The notes under the pieces: generated by a model
Databases searched by the model: none
What the model saw: the letters and a program-made list of their open reading frames with translations, nothing else
Told to the model about the DNA's origin: nothing
Shown: piece after piece, positions 36,351-46,038 of the stretch
Numbering within the stretch: position 1 is the stretch's first letter
Layout: every line of letters starts with the position of its first letter
Program-made: the position numbers and the translations under genes
Assembly: GCF_007004545.3 (NCBI RefSeq)
Contig: NZ_CP045503.2
Span: 5,458,501 to 5,522,500, forward strand
Direction of reading: 5' to 3'
Source of the DNA: Shewanella eurypsychrophilus
Lineage (GTDB): Bacteria; Pseudomonadota; Gammaproteobacteria; Enterobacterales; Shewanellaceae
DNA length: 64,000 nt

Positions 36351-38084
36351 ATGCCAACTTCAGTTCCAAACACAATGAATCACACTTCACTTTCCATCAG
36401 AGCGATTATCTCTGGGATGTTTTTCGGCTCAATTTTGACGGTGTGCAACATCTATATGGGACTCAAGGTGGGCTGGACATTAAACCTTTCGGTTCTAGCC
36501 GCCCTGCTTGGATTTATCTTTTGGCATGGGGCTCACTCACTATTTAACACTAAAAAGTGGTCCGTGACCGAGAGTAATATTCAACAAACTGCGACATCAG
36601 CAGCCTGCAGTACCATGGCAGCAGGCCTAGTTGCTCCGATTCCCGCCTATCTAATTATTACAGGTAGCCCATTCGAATACTGGCCTATGGTCATCTGGAT
36701 GATAGCAATCAGCTTATTGGGGATCTGTGTGGCTTCAGCGCTCAGACCTGCAATGGTTAACAATCCACGATTGCCCTTTCCAGCAGGAATAGCCACTGCA
36801 GAGGTGATAAGAGATATATTTGATAATGGCCAAGAAGCGAAGAAAAAAATCAGGGCCCTATTTATTGCGGCGGCAGTCGCCCTTTCTCACCGTATTATTT
36901 TTCCGGGATCGATGAAGCTATCATTGGGCTTTTCAATTCCTGGTTACGGTGCATTAACAGGCACCAGTATCAGCGCAAAAAATCTGGGATTTGTACTTGA
37001 ACCATCATATATGCTGCTAGCATTTGGCAGTATTATAGGCCTACGGTCAGCGCTTAGTATCATGCTTGGCTGTATCATTGGCTGGATTGGACTTGGCCCC
37101 TACATTCTCGGTCAAGGCTGGGAACTGGCAGGCCCTACAGACGCTAGCTGGTTTGTCTATCTCGTGGACTGGCTACTCTGGCCTGGTGTGAGCTTGATGC
37201 TAGCATCATCCATCACCAGTACAGCCATTGTTCTACTTAGATCAAATAAGAACAAACGACTTGCACTTGAGTGGCACTGGCAGGAATATACCTTTCTTGC
37301 ACTACTCACCCCGTTAATCGTTTCACTGCAAATATACTTTTTCGATATCAGCCTATTTGCCGCCATATTGGCCGTTCCTTTGGCCTTTATATTTGCTGTC
37401 GTTGCCGCGCAAGTTGTCGGTGAAACAGGGATACCACCAATGGGCGCACTAGGTAAGATGTCGCAACTGTCATTCGCGGTTATTAGCCCAGGCAATATCT
37501 CTACGAATTTGATGACAGGTAATGTGTCTGGTGGCGCTGCAGGCCAGGCAACCGATCTACTAAACGACCTGAAAGCAGGCTACCTACTCGGCACCTCACC
37601 AAGACAGCAGTTTATCGCACAAGCATGCGGCATAGTGACCGGCTGCTTAGTCAGCGCTGCAATATTCATGTTACTCATACCAAACCCAGCGACACAGTTG
37701 ATGACAGAGCAGTGGCCAGCTCCAGGTGTTGCCATATGGAAGTCAGTAGCCATTGCGTTAACTGAAGGCTTAGAGGCAATACCACAATCGGCACGATATG
37801 CCATGTTTATCGGGATTATCGCAGCCACGATTAATGAAATTTTACCACTCTTAATCAAAGAAAAGTGGCATCGCTACCTGCCTAGCATGTCAGCAATGGG
37901 ACTCGCTTTTGTATTACCAGCCCAAGTGAGTATCATGCTATTTATTGGTGCTATTTTAGCGTGGGGCTTACGCCTAATAGCACCTAAGTGGTCACAAAGA
38001 TTTATGCTGGCTATTGCGGCAGGCTGTATAGCCGGAGAGAGTATTGCGGGGGTTCTGGGCTCTATTTTTTACCTTCTTTTCTAG
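36351..38084 (+). CDS. OPT-family transporter (copy 2)
   Basis: A 577-residue multi-pass membrane protein, full-length paralogue of the gene at 14133/14175. It shares long conserved stretches such as IPAYLIIT, FEYWPMV, GQGWE, VVGETGIPP and the C-terminal AGCIAGESIAGVLGSI. Codon use differs from copy 1 throughout, so this is an old duplication rather than a recent one. The start aligns with ATG 14175 of copy 1. The substrate is unknown. Confidence 0.87.
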   Translation: MPTSVPNTMNHTSLSIRAIISGMFFGSILTVCNIYMGLKVGWTLNLSVLAALLGFIFWHGAHSLFNTKKWSVTESNIQQTATSAACSTMAAGLVAPIPAYLIITGSPFEYWPMVIWMIAISLLGICVASALRPAMVNNPRLPFPAGIATAEVIRDIFDNGQEAKKKIRALFIAAAVALSHRIIFPGSMKLSLGFSIPGYGALTGTSISAKNLGFVLEPSYMLLAFGSIIGLRSALSIMLGCIIGWIGLGPYILGQGWELAGPTDASWFVYLVDWLLWPGVSLMLASSITSTAIVLLRSNKNKRLALEWHWQEYTFLALLTPLIVSLQIYFFDISLFAAILAVPLAFIFAVVAAQVVGETGIPPMGALGKMSQLSFAVISPGNISTNLMTGNVSGGAAGQATDLLNDLKAGYLLGTSPRQQFIAQACGIVTGCLVSAAIFMLLIPNPATQLMTEQWPAPGVAIWKSVAIALTEGLEAIPQSARYAMFIGIIAATINEILPLLIKEKWHRYLPSMSAMGLAFVLPAQVSIMLFIGAILAWGLRLIAPKWSQRFMLAIAAGCIAGESIAGVLGSIFYLLF

Positions 38085-38183
38085 CTCTCCTAATATTTTT
38101 CCATATGTTCCACCGTAATAGGCTTGGTATATCCCAACCTAGGCCGCTATTATCAATTATTCATTGAACTAAAAAGTGATTAT

Positions 38184-38877
38184 ATGTGCGGTAGACTCAA
38201 TTTTATCGATGATCTCTTTATGCGTTCTATAATGCTGAAGCTATCGGTTGCCAACCCCAATGATATGGAATATCGCCGCTTTAAGAAGCCTACAGATGAG
38301 ATCTATATTGTTCGTGAAACACTAGGGGTCAGAAGGTTACAACAGGCTAATTGGTGGTTACTGCAAGATATGACCTATGACAGCTTCACACCGAGTCGAT
38401 TTACCTCATTTAACACGCGGTATGATAAATTGAATCAGCCAGGTTCTGCTGGATATCAGCCCTTCAGAGAGTAGATGCATCATCCTAGCAAAAGGTTTTG
38501 GGGAAACAGAGAAGCATGAAACTGGCGTCAAATACTACGACTTTATCGCTCAGGACTCGGCTATTATATTAGGTGGTCTTTTCAAAGAATGGCACCATCC
38601 AAAAACCGGGGAACATAGTGTCTCTTGCTCAGTCATAACCAACCCACCACATCCAGACTTAGCCCCATATCACAGTAAAGCTAGCCCGCTTATACTGCCA
38701 CAGGAGCCAGCAACGTTAGATGCTTGGCTCGATCAAAGAAATCATCAAATTGATATGTTCAGAGAATTACTCAAACCTGCATTAAGGCATGACTTTATAG
38801 TGCAGCAGATAGATAAACCAAGCAGCCATAACCCCATCGGTGAAGCCATATTGCTTCACCCTAATGACTATCATTAA
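38184..38877 (+). pseudogene. SRAP (YedK/HMCES-like) gene broken by a frameshift
   Basis: Family members form a covalent link through Cys2 to abasic sites in single-stranded DNA and protect them. The start MCGRLN, with Cys2, is at 38184. The frame stops at 38474, but the continuation is read in another frame: SRCIILAKGFGETE, then GLFKEWHHP, SVITNPPHPDLAPYH and a stop at 38877. Together these match the SRAP order (catalytic Cys2, C-L-P-A-x-G-F-like segment, central W, TT-A-like loop and H). The break lies in an AGAGAG run at 38466-38472; a two-base loss would explain it. Sequencing error is possible. The annotated ORF beginning at 38124 only extends the true start. Confidence 0.75.
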
Positions 38878-38927
38878 CTCACTGTCTAGGCCAGCTTGAA
38901 GTAAAATCCAATAGAACTGGGAGGAGG

Positions 38928-39995
38928 TTAGCTGAGATAAACCTTTAACTTAGTTTCCTGCTCAAGCAGACTCTTATAAAGAGTAAATTGGTTAGCCGCA
39001 CGCTCTAAATTATGGTTTTCATGATGAATATTGAAATACACATCACCATTAAGATGATCAGTAAGAAAACGGACACCAATCATCAAGCAGATCACACGAG
39101 CACCTAGCCAGAGACTATTCTTTTCATCTTCACTCAGTACTGTACCTAGCTCACTTAAATAACCACGACAGATAGCAGCAAAAATAGATTCTCGCACATG
39201 GACATTGTCTAAGGCTGTTGAATCTTCCTCCTCGGGTGAGGTAAAGGTTCTGACCATATCGCCAAAATCATACATGAGGTGGCCCTTCATGCAGGTATCA
39301 AGATCGATAATCGCTAGGCTGCTCATGTCACGCTTATCGTAAAGCATATTATTGATTTTAGTGTCATTATGACATATTCGTAGAGGTAACTTAGGAGATA
39401 ACTCAGCCAGCTCGCTTAATAAAGCTTGCTGTGATGAGGCAAAATAGATCCATTCACGGCACCCTGCACTCCGTTGATGAACATCTTGCTCTACTGCACT
39501 CTGTAACTGCTCGAGCCTACCAGGGAGATGGTGAAACTGAGGAATAACATCTTCCAGCTGAGTGGCATCAAGATCACTCAATGCTGAAGAAAAATGACCA
39601 AAGGCTTTTGCTGCAGAGAAGGCTTCATCTTCGCAAGTCACGACCTCGATACTAAGGCTATGAGGCAGATAGCTAATCGCCCTCCAAAAACCCCGCTCTC
39701 CAAGATCGATAGCTAATTGCCCCTCGTCAGTCTTCAAAGGCTTAACTACCTGTAATGCGTACAGCTCTCTCTCTCTCTTCCCTGAAAGATGCTTAGCAAT
39801 TTTATGAGCATTTTCAACCAAAGCATTCGGAGTTTTAAATACCTGAGTATTGATCCCTTGCAGAACAAGTTCACCATCACCCCAACGAACAAGGAAAGTA
39901 TCGTTGATATGGCCATTGCCCAGAGGGGAAACTTTGGCATCATTGGTCCTGATACCAAAATAGGGCAGCACAGTCTGCCTAACAAAATCGATCAC
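38928..39995 (-). CDS. APH-family sugar kinase (N-acetylhexosamine 1-kinase-like)
   Basis: A 355-residue kinase of the aminoglycoside-phosphotransferase fold. CHNDTKINNMLYD is the Brenner-type catalytic loop, with aspartate base and asparagine, and IIDLDTCMKGHLMYDFGDMVR holds the metal-binding aspartate. Near the N-terminus, GNGHINDTF is the nucleotide loop. The best-known relatives with this arrangement phosphorylate N-acetylhexosamines at C1 (NahK). It overlaps the upstream nucleotidyltransferase gene by four bases, supporting a joint pathway to a nucleotide sugar. Confidence 0.72.
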   Translation of the reverse strand: MIDFVRQTVLPYFGIRTNDAKVSPLGNGHINDTFLVRWGDGELVLQGINTQVFKTPNALVENAHKIAKHLSGKRERELYALQVVKPLKTDEGQLAIDLGERGFWRAISYLPHSLSIEVVTCEDEAFSAAKAFGHFSSALSDLDATQLEDVIPQFHHLPGRLEQLQSAVEQDVHQRSAGCREWIYFASSQQALLSELAELSPKLPLRICHNDTKINNMLYDKRDMSSLAIIDLDTCMKGHLMYDFGDMVRTFTSPEEEDSTALDNVHVRESIFAAICRGYLSELGTVLSEDEKNSLWLGARVICLMIGVRFLTDHLNGDVYFNIHHENHNLERAANQFTLYKSLLEQETKLKVYLS

Positions 39996-40990
39996 TCAAT
40001 AACTCCATCACTCTTATTTGCTAAAACTCTGCAGAGTTTATCTTTTACCCACTCTACATCCTGGGGGTAGGTTACACCAAACCAAGGCTCTTGCGCCGTT
40101 TTAACCTGGATCTGTTTCGTGAGAATGGCCTCTGCCGGCGGATCATTATTTGCAAATCCAATATATTGCTGCACCACTGTTGGGAGATAACATTCAGACT
40201 TAGGCTCTAATCCATGCTCAGTAATAAAACGAGTTAACTCAGATTCTATGACAGTAAAAATATCATCAGAAAAGCCCCAGCAGGTCATAGAAACAGGAGT
40301 CTCAGCTTCCAATTGCTTATGTGAACCTTCACAACAACCATAAATGCCTTTCGAGGCAGAGTAAATATCTGTCCACTCTGCAACGCCTTTTAATATTCCC
40401 TGCTCAACCAAACAAACACCACGGTTGACTCCGCCATGCTCAGATAAAGTTAAACTCAATGGGTAAGCCACTAGCATCCAATCATTAGGAGATGCTCTTA
40501 AACCTTGAGCAAGAAGTGGAAACGCAGAGTCACCATAGTAGTCATCAGCATTAATCACGGCCATTAACCCTTTGACCTGGTGACGAGCACTCCAAAGTGC
40601 GTGAGCAGTTCCCCAGGGTTTGGCCCTATGACTAAAATCAACAAGGTAGTCGCGTGCAGCTTCAGGAAGATCATCCATCGTTTGATAGCTAAAGCAACAT
40701 TCAAAATCTGCAGAGACATGGGGCTTAATACGTTTAGCCAACAAAGAGGTAAGTTCAGTCTCCAGCTCCGGCCTTATTACCAATACCACTTTAGTAAAAT
40801 CAGCTCGATAGGCTGACATGATGGACAACTCAAGCATTGTCTCACCATTTGGGCCAAGACTCGCTAACTGCTTATCACCACCAAACCGGCTACCTAGCCC
40901 TGCGGCCATGATGACTAAAGTTAGCGGAGCTAAAGTTCGCGGAGTTTGAGCTAATGAGGTTTGGTTTTCTATGATGGTATTACTCAACAT
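39992..40990 (-). CDS. Nucleotidyltransferase-family protein (sugar-1-phosphate type)
   Basis: A 332-residue protein with the N-terminal signature VIMAAGLGSRFGGDKQLASLG (residues 27-47) of NTP-transferases, including the LGSRFGG nucleotide-binding turn. VINADDYYGDSAF is the metal-binding aspartate region. It probably makes an NDP-sugar from the sugar 1-phosphate produced by the kinase encoded just downstream, whose start overlaps its end by four bases. The sugar is not determined. Confidence 0.72.
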   Translation of the reverse strand: MLSNTIIENQTSLAQTPRTLAPLTLVIMAAGLGSRFGGDKQLASLGPNGETMLELSIMSAYRADFTKVVLVIRPELETELTSLLAKRIKPHVSADFECCFSYQTMDDLPEAARDYLVDFSHRAKPWGTAHALWSARHQVKGLMAVINADDYYGDSAFPLLAQGLRASPNDWMLVAYPLSLTLSEHGGVNRGVCLVEQGILKGVAEWTDIYSASKGIYGCCEGSHKQLEAETPVSMTCWGFSDDIFTVIESELTRFITEHGLEPKSECYLPTVVQQYIGFANNDPPAEAILTKQIQVKTAQEPWFGVTYPQDVEWVKDKLCRVLANKSDGVIE

Positions 40991-41012
40991 TCACAAAGCT
41001 TCTATAAATAAT

Positions 41013-41038
41013 CTCGGCCGATACACGGATCAGCCGAG
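41013..41038 (-). terminator. Stem-loop downstream of the 41067 gene
   Basis: CTCGGC-CGAT-ACACGG-ATCA-GCCGAG forms a hairpin with one internal mismatch. On the minus strand it is followed by ATTATTT rather than a T-run, so it is a weak terminator at best. Confidence 0.4.
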
Positions 41039-41066
41039 CAGTCTAATGACAAAACAATTTTTCCAG

Positions 41067-42146
41067 CTATAAATAGGGGATAAAAGCAGCGTTTCTCGCT
41101 AGCGCTGACTGGCTTCCCTTCAAGCTGAAATCATAGCCACATAACTTGACGCTCCCTCGACGAGCAATATCAGTGATAATGGCTTGAGTATCTAATGGAG
41201 AAAAACGTGCTTCGATTGCGGTATCAGGCATATATTCCACTAATATAGTTCGATAGTCAGTGCCGTTATTAAACCTCAGATTAGTACAACTTCTATCACC
41301 TTGAGCCGATGCCAGAGACCAGATTTCACCAGGCGTTCTTGTCTCTCCTAGCCAACGCATAATCAAGATATTGCCCTCGAGTAGAACACTAAACCCGTCA
41401 GGGATTTTAGCCTCTTCTCTAGCTGAGGTGAGTACTGGCTCTTCTACTGCTAGAGTCGTAAGCGCTACAGTCTCCTCCTCAGAACTAGAGACTAAGCTCC
41501 AAAGGCCACTCAAGAGCGTGATAGCTAATAGCCCCCCAGCAACACTTAATAAGATTTTGGGGTGCTGTTTACCCCACACAGCCCAGCCCTGCAGAGAAGC
41601 TGAAAATGACCTAATTGAAACTGAACTCTCCCAATCCTGCTGATTGTCTGAGGCATTACCTCGCTCCGATTCAGTATCAGACTCTTCCCGATAAGAAGTA
41701 GACCCATCGGCATCTAATGTCGGCTCTACTCTTCGCCGGTTAGCATGACTCTTTGCCACTGCAGCCGGGCCAGCATAACCATTTTGGTATCTGCTCACTT
41801 TACTTTTAGATGCAAGCATTGCTAAAAAAGCATTTACTGCTAAAGCAAAAAAGAAAGCGACAGAAGATAATAGTGTGCTATTTCCAAAGGCTAATGCCAT
41901 CGAAAAAAGAGATAGAGGAATAAGAGGTAACCCTGAGTACCAAATTGGACGAGCAGCATCTCGCACTCTTCGATAAGTCGTTAACACCAGTAGTGGAGAT
42001 AATAGCCCAGCCAGAATGAGCATGACGCTAGTTTGGCCAATAAGTAAAAACCCAAAGATTAAAACAAAATAAATAGAGGCACTTATTACAGCAAACCTGG
42101 CCCCATTATCACGACCATGAATACATAAAAGAGATTGATATTGCAT
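41067..42146 (-). CDS. Membrane protein of unknown function
   Basis: A 359-residue protein not recognised. It has four hydrophobic segments in the first 110 residues, then a hydrophilic linker rich in Ser, Glu and Asp (about 125-170), one further membrane helix (LLSVAGGLLAITLLSGLWSL) and a C-terminal domain of about 135 residues with two cysteines (DRSCTNL and VKLCGY) that could form a disulphide outside the membrane. The frame is open to 42284, but the start is placed at 42146 (MQYQSL), where a TAGGTG ribosome-binding site lies about eight bases upstream. No operon partner is obvious. Confidence 0.65.
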   Translation of the reverse strand: MQYQSLLCIHGRDNGARFAVISASIYFVLIFGFLLIGQTSVMLILAGLLSPLLVLTTYRRVRDAARPIWYSGLPLIPLSLFSMALAFGNSTLLSSVAFFFALAVNAFLAMLASKSKVSRYQNGYAGPAAVAKSHANRRRVEPTLDADGSTSYREESDTESERGNASDNQQDWESSVSIRSFSASLQGWAVWGKQHPKILLSVAGGLLAITLLSGLWSLVSSSEEETVALTTLAVEEPVLTSAREEAKIPDGFSVLLEGNILIMRWLGETRTPGEIWSLASAQGDRSCTNLRFNNGTDYRTILVEYMPDTAIEARFSPLDTQAIITDIARRGSVKLCGYDFSLKGSQSALARNAAFIPYL

Positions 42147-42402
42147 GAAATAACACCTACAAAGATTCGAATTAAACAGCATAAACCTGAGCCAAGCCTT
42201 AATGACCGCCTTAGCTTCATACAGACTAACTAATTTATCAATCAAAGTCAGTGTCAGCTTGAAAAAAGCGAGTTTACAAAACATTAATCTTGCTTCATAT
42301 GAATAAACTAGCGATTGAATGTACGGTATCAGATCTCAACCTGAATTAACCAAATCCTACTTAAGATTAAACTGACACTAGCGCCTATGCTTGAGTAGAG
42401 CG

Positions 42403-42434
42403 TATAATATACGGCTTCCCGGTATTCGGGAGCC
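42403..42434 (+). promoter_or_regulatory. Probable gmk promoter -10 and leader hairpin
   Basis: TATAAT at 42403-42408 is a consensus -10 box about 60 bases before gmk. A convincing -35 at proper spacing was not found. Directly downstream GGCTTCCCG-GTATT-CGGGAGCC (42413-42434) makes a leader stem-loop with one bulge and no T-run. The rest of 42147-42467 shows no gene. Confidence 0.5.
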
Positions 42435-42467
42435 TCATTTAGCATTAAAATTTTGGATACTTAGCTC

Positions 42468-43091
42468 ATGACCGCACGCGGAAATCTATTTATCGTATCG
42501 GCGCCAAGTGGCGCAGGTAAGTCTTCTCTTATATCGGCACTTCTTAAAGACAAGCCCGCTGATAAACAGGTCTCCGTGTCACACACCACGCGCAAACCCA
42601 GATCAGGCGAAGTCAACGGACAGCATTACCACTTTGTCACAGTAGAAGAATTTAAGGCACTCATTGCCGAAAATGCTTTTTTTGAGTGGGCTGAAGTGTT
42701 TGGCAACTACTACGGCACCTCACGTAAAGTCATCGAGCAAACCTTAACAGACGGTATTGATGTATTCCTCGATATTGATTGGCAAGGCGCCCAACAGGTA
42801 AAAAAAGTCATGCCTGAAGCCATTGGTATATTTATTTTACCTCCTTCAAAAGCTGAGTTAGAAAAACGTTTAACGGGTCGTGGTCAAGACAGCAGTGAAG
42901 TCATCGCCGGCCGCATGGCCCAAGCCACCTCAGAGATCTCTCATTATGCTGAATATGATTTCATCATCATTAATGACGATTTTGATACCGCTTCTAGCGA
43001 TTTAGTCGCAATTATTCGCAGCCAACGCCTAACTGGTGCTGGTCAAATTCATACGCAAAATGATATGATTAAAGATCTGTTGGCAGATTAG
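42468..43091 (+). CDS. gmk: Guanylate kinase
   Basis: Phosphorylates GMP to GDP with ATP. The 207-residue length is the same as in E. coli. [10 protein letters not shown] at residues 11-20 is the P-loop, with [18 protein letters not shown] as the GMP-binding region and [13 protein letters not shown] following. Head of the conserved gmk-rpoZ-spoT group that links guanylate supply to the stringent response. Confidence 0.97.
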   Translation: MTARGNLFIVSAPSGAGKSSLISALLKDKPADKQVSVSHTTRKPRSGEVNGQHYHFVTVEEFKALIAENAFFEWAEVFGNYYGTSRKVIEQTLTDGIDVFLDIDWQGAQQVKKVMPEAIGIFILPPSKAELEKRLTGRGQDSSEVIAGRMAQATSEISHYAEYDFIIINDDFDTASSDLVAIIRSQRLTGAGQIHTQNDMIKDLLAD

Positions 43092-43147
43092 CTGTCATCA
43101 TGTACAATTTTGCGTCATTTTTTCATCCTAACACTGGAGTTTCACAC

Positions 43148-43432
43148 ATGGCTCGCGTAACTGTAGAAGACGCCGTAAACCAAATCGGCAACCGTTTTGA
43201 TATGATCCTGGTTGCAGCGCGTCGTGCTCGCCAAATCGCTGTGCAGGGCAAAGACCCTATGGTTGAAGAAGAGAACGACAAGCCTACGGTTATCGCACTG
43301 CGCGAAATCGAATTAGGTTTAGTTACTGCTGACACTTTGGATGCCGATGAGCGCCAAACTGTTCGTGAACGTGAAGCGGCAGAGATTGCTGCTGTTGCTG
43401 CGATTGCCGAAGGTCGTAACAACGTAATATAA
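43148..43432 (+). CDS. rpoZ: RNA polymerase omega subunit
   Basis: A 94-residue subunit that helps assemble the RNA polymerase beta' chain and contributes to the ppGpp binding site. [10 protein letters not shown] at the start is the standard N-terminus, so 43148 is used although the frame is open from 43100; GGAG lies nine bases upstream. The [10 protein letters not shown] segment is typical. Spacing to spoT is 13 bases. Confidence 0.96.
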   Translation: MARVTVEDAVNQIGNRFDMILVAARRARQIAVQGKDPMVEEENDKPTVIALREIELGLVTADTLDADERQTVREREAAEIAAVAAIAEGRNNVI

Positions 43433-43445
43433 GGAGTACAGCCAC

Positions 43446-45551
43446 TTGTATCTGTTTGAAGGTCTCAAAGAGTCTGCATCAAGTTATTTAGAACCTGATC
43501 AGGTAGCATTACTCAAGCAGGCCTATCAGGTGGCGCGCGATGCCCATGAAGGTCAAATGCGCACAAGTGGTGAACCCTATATCACACATCCGGTTGCGGT
43601 CGCCCGCATCCTGGCCGATATGCGTCTCGATCATGAGACGCTTATGGCCGCTCTCCTGCACGACACCATTGAAGACACCCCGGTAACGAAAGGTGAATTG
43701 GCTGAGTTATTCAGTGAATCTATCGCCGAACTCGTTGAAGGCGTCTCCAAACTCGATAAGCTCAAATTTCGCGACAAGAAAGAAGCCCAGGCCGAAAACT
43801 TTCGCAAGATGATGATGGCAATGACTCAGGATATCCGAGTTATTCTTATCAAATTAGCCGATCGCACTCACAATATGCGTACCTTAGGGGCATTAAGACC
43901 CGATAAGCGTCGCCGCATTGCCCGAGAAACCCTAGAAATCTATGCCCCGATAGCCAACCGTCTCGGTATTCATAATATCAAGTGTGAGCTAGAAGAATTA
44001 GGCTTTCAGGCTTACTATCCAATGCGCTATCGCGTATTAAAAGAGGTGGTAAAAGCCGCTCGTGGCAACCGTAAAGAGTTGATCCAGAGCATCGAAGCTG
44101 CGGTGCATACTCGACTCGAAGATACTGGCTTAAAAGGCACTGTCAAAGGTCGCGAAAAGAACCTCTACTCCATCTATAATAAGATGCAGAGTAAAGAGCT
44201 ACAATTTCAGGAAGTGATGGATATCTACGCCTTCCGCGTCATTGTTGACTCTATCGATACTTGTTATCGCGTCATGGGCGCCATGCATGGCTTATACAAG
44301 CCGCGTCCAGGTCGATTCAAAGATTATATCGCTATCCCTAAAGCCAATGGCTATCAATCGTTACATACCTCTCTATTTGGCCCTCATGCTGTGCCTGTAG
44401 AGATACAGATCCGTACCGAAGATATGGATCAAATGGCTGATAAAGGGGTCGCTGCCCACTGGGTTTACAAGAAAGGTAGCTCGGCAGAGCAAGGCACGAC
44501 GACACAAGTTCGTGCCCGTAAGTGGATGCAAAGCTTGCTGGAACTACAGCAAAGCGCCAGTACCTCGTTCGAGTTTGTGGAAAACTTCAAGACAGAGCTC
44601 TTCCCTGAAGAGATCTATGTATTTACCCCAGAAGGCCGTATTCTTGAGCTTCCTGTTGGCGCCACACCAGTGGATTTCGCCTATGAAGTTCATACCGATG
44701 TCGGTAATACCTGCGTCGGTGCACGGGTAAATCGTCAAGCTTACCCACTGAGTCAACCATTGATCTCTGGCCAGACTATCGAGATCATTACAGCTAAAGG
44801 CGCACGCCCTAATGCTGCCTGGTTGAACTTTGTCGTTACAGGTAAAGCTCGCGCTAAAATAAGACAATTACTCAAAAGTTTAACCGAAGGTGACGCTGTT
44901 ATTCTCGGTAAGCGTCTGCTCAATCACGCCCTAGGTGAAACTAAGCTAGATTCAATTGCTCAAGAGCAAATTGACAAGGTCGTTAATGATACCAAGCACG
45001 ATACTTTAGAGGAATTACTCGCCGATATCGGTCTTGGTAATGCCATGAGCATAGTGGTTGCCCAGCGCTTACTCGGTGATAAGGTTGAAACTCTAGAGCA
45101 CAACGACTCCCATATGATGCCGATCCGTGGTGCCGAGGGAATGCTAGTGACCTTCGCCAACTGTTGTCGCCCCATCCCGGGTGATGCGGTTATTGCGCAC
45201 GTTAGCCCAGGTAAAGGGTTAGTGGTACATATGGAAAGCTGTGCCAATATACGTGGTTATCAAGGCGAACCAGATAAGTATATTCCTGTGCAGTGGGATA
45301 ACGCTGAAGGCGTTGAATTCCAAGCAAACTTACGTGTAGAAATAGTTAACCATCAAGGCGCACTTGCCAAGATCACCTCAATTGTTGCCGGTGAAGGTGC
45401 CAATATTCATAACTTGAGTACCGAAGAGCGTGACGGAAGAGTCTTCCTGATCAACCTGAGGATCGCGGTCAAGGACAGAATTCATCTTGCTAACGTGATG
45501 CGCCGTATCAGGGTCTTACCCGAAGTGCTACGAACGTCTCGTAACCGATAA
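43446..45551 (+). CDS. spoT: Bifunctional (p)ppGpp synthetase/hydrolase SpoT
   Basis: A 701-residue enzyme that makes and degrades the alarmone ppGpp. The start codon is TTG (43446), supported by AAGGAG eight bases upstream and by alignment of YLFEGLKES with E. coli SpoT. Domains in order: HD hydrolase (LLHDTIEDT, HD at residues 72-73), synthetase (about 240-370; KPRPGRFKDYIAIPKANGYQSLH), TGS (about 390-450; EIYVFTPEGRI), helical region, conserved-cysteine/zinc-finger-like part (CCRPIPGD) and ACT (last 75 residues). The HD residues are kept, so hydrolase activity is expected. Confidence 0.96.
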   Translation: MYLFEGLKESASSYLEPDQVALLKQAYQVARDAHEGQMRTSGEPYITHPVAVARILADMRLDHETLMAALLHDTIEDTPVTKGELAELFSESIAELVEGVSKLDKLKFRDKKEAQAENFRKMMMAMTQDIRVILIKLADRTHNMRTLGALRPDKRRRIARETLEIYAPIANRLGIHNIKCELEELGFQAYYPMRYRVLKEVVKAARGNRKELIQSIEAAVHTRLEDTGLKGTVKGREKNLYSIYNKMQSKELQFQEVMDIYAFRVIVDSIDTCYRVMGAMHGLYKPRPGRFKDYIAIPKANGYQSLHTSLFGPHAVPVEIQIRTEDMDQMADKGVAAHWVYKKGSSAEQGTTTQVRARKWMQSLLELQQSASTSFEFVENFKTELFPEEIYVFTPEGRILELPVGATPVDFAYEVHTDVGNTCVGARVNRQAYPLSQPLISGQTIEIITAKGARPNAAWLNFVVTGKARAKIRQLLKSLTEGDAVILGKRLLNHALGETKLDSIAQEQIDKVVNDTKHDTLEELLADIGLGNAMSIVVAQRLLGDKVETLEHNDSHMMPIRGAEGMLVTFANCCRPIPGDAVIAHVSPGKGLVVHMESCANIRGYQGEPDKYIPVQWDNAEGVEFQANLRVEIVNHQGALAKITSIVAGEGANIHNLSTEERDGRVFLINLRIAVKDRIHLANVMRRIRVLPEVLRTSRNR

Positions 45552-45587
45552 ACATCTTATCCAACTAGACTAATTAAAGAGAGCGTT

Positions 45588-45971
45588 ATGGCAGAAAAAA
45601 TCATCATAGCAACCGATAAAGCACCACAGGCGATCGGCACCTATTCTCAGGCTGTTAAAGTGGGTAGCACTGTATACCTTTCGGGTCAGATCCCACTTAA
45701 CCCTGAAACGATGCAGATGGTAAGTGATGAATTTGACGCTCAGGTTGTTCAGGTTTTTGAAAACTTAACTGCTGTGTGTGAAGCTGCTGGCGGCTCTTTG
45801 AGTGATATAGTTAAACTCAATATCTTCATGACAGATCTGAGTAACTTTGCCACGGTCAACGAGATCATGGAGCGTTACTTCACTCAACCCTATCCAGCTC
45901 GTGCAGCCATCGGTGTTAAGCAACTCCCGAAAGACTCATTAGTTGAAATGGATGGAGTCATGGAGATTTAA
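45588..45971 (+). CDS. ridA: RidA-family enamine/imine deaminase
   Basis: A 127-residue trimeric enzyme that hydrolyses reactive 2-aminoacrylate and other enamine or imine intermediates. [15 protein letters not shown] and [12 protein letters not shown] (with the substrate-binding arginine) are family hallmarks. GAGAG precedes the ATG. It lies 37 bases after spoT, probably in the same transcript, and ends just before a terminator. Confidence 0.94.
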   Translation: MAEKIIIATDKAPQAIGTYSQAVKVGSTVYLSGQIPLNPETMQMVSDEFDAQVVQVFENLTAVCEAAGGSLSDIVKLNIFMTDLSNFATVNEIMERYFTQPYPARAAIGVKQLPKDSLVEMDGVMEI

Positions 45972-45991
45972 TCTCTATGACTTATCTATCA

Positions 45992-46010
45992 GGGCGCTTC
46001 GGCGCCCTTT
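45992..46010 (+). terminator. Terminator between ridA and trmH
   Basis: GGGCGC-TTCG-GCGCCC followed by TTTT; a stable UUCG tetraloop hairpin placed between the two genes. Confidence 0.85.
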
Positions 46011-46038
46011 TGTATTTTTATCTTTTAAGAAGATCCCC

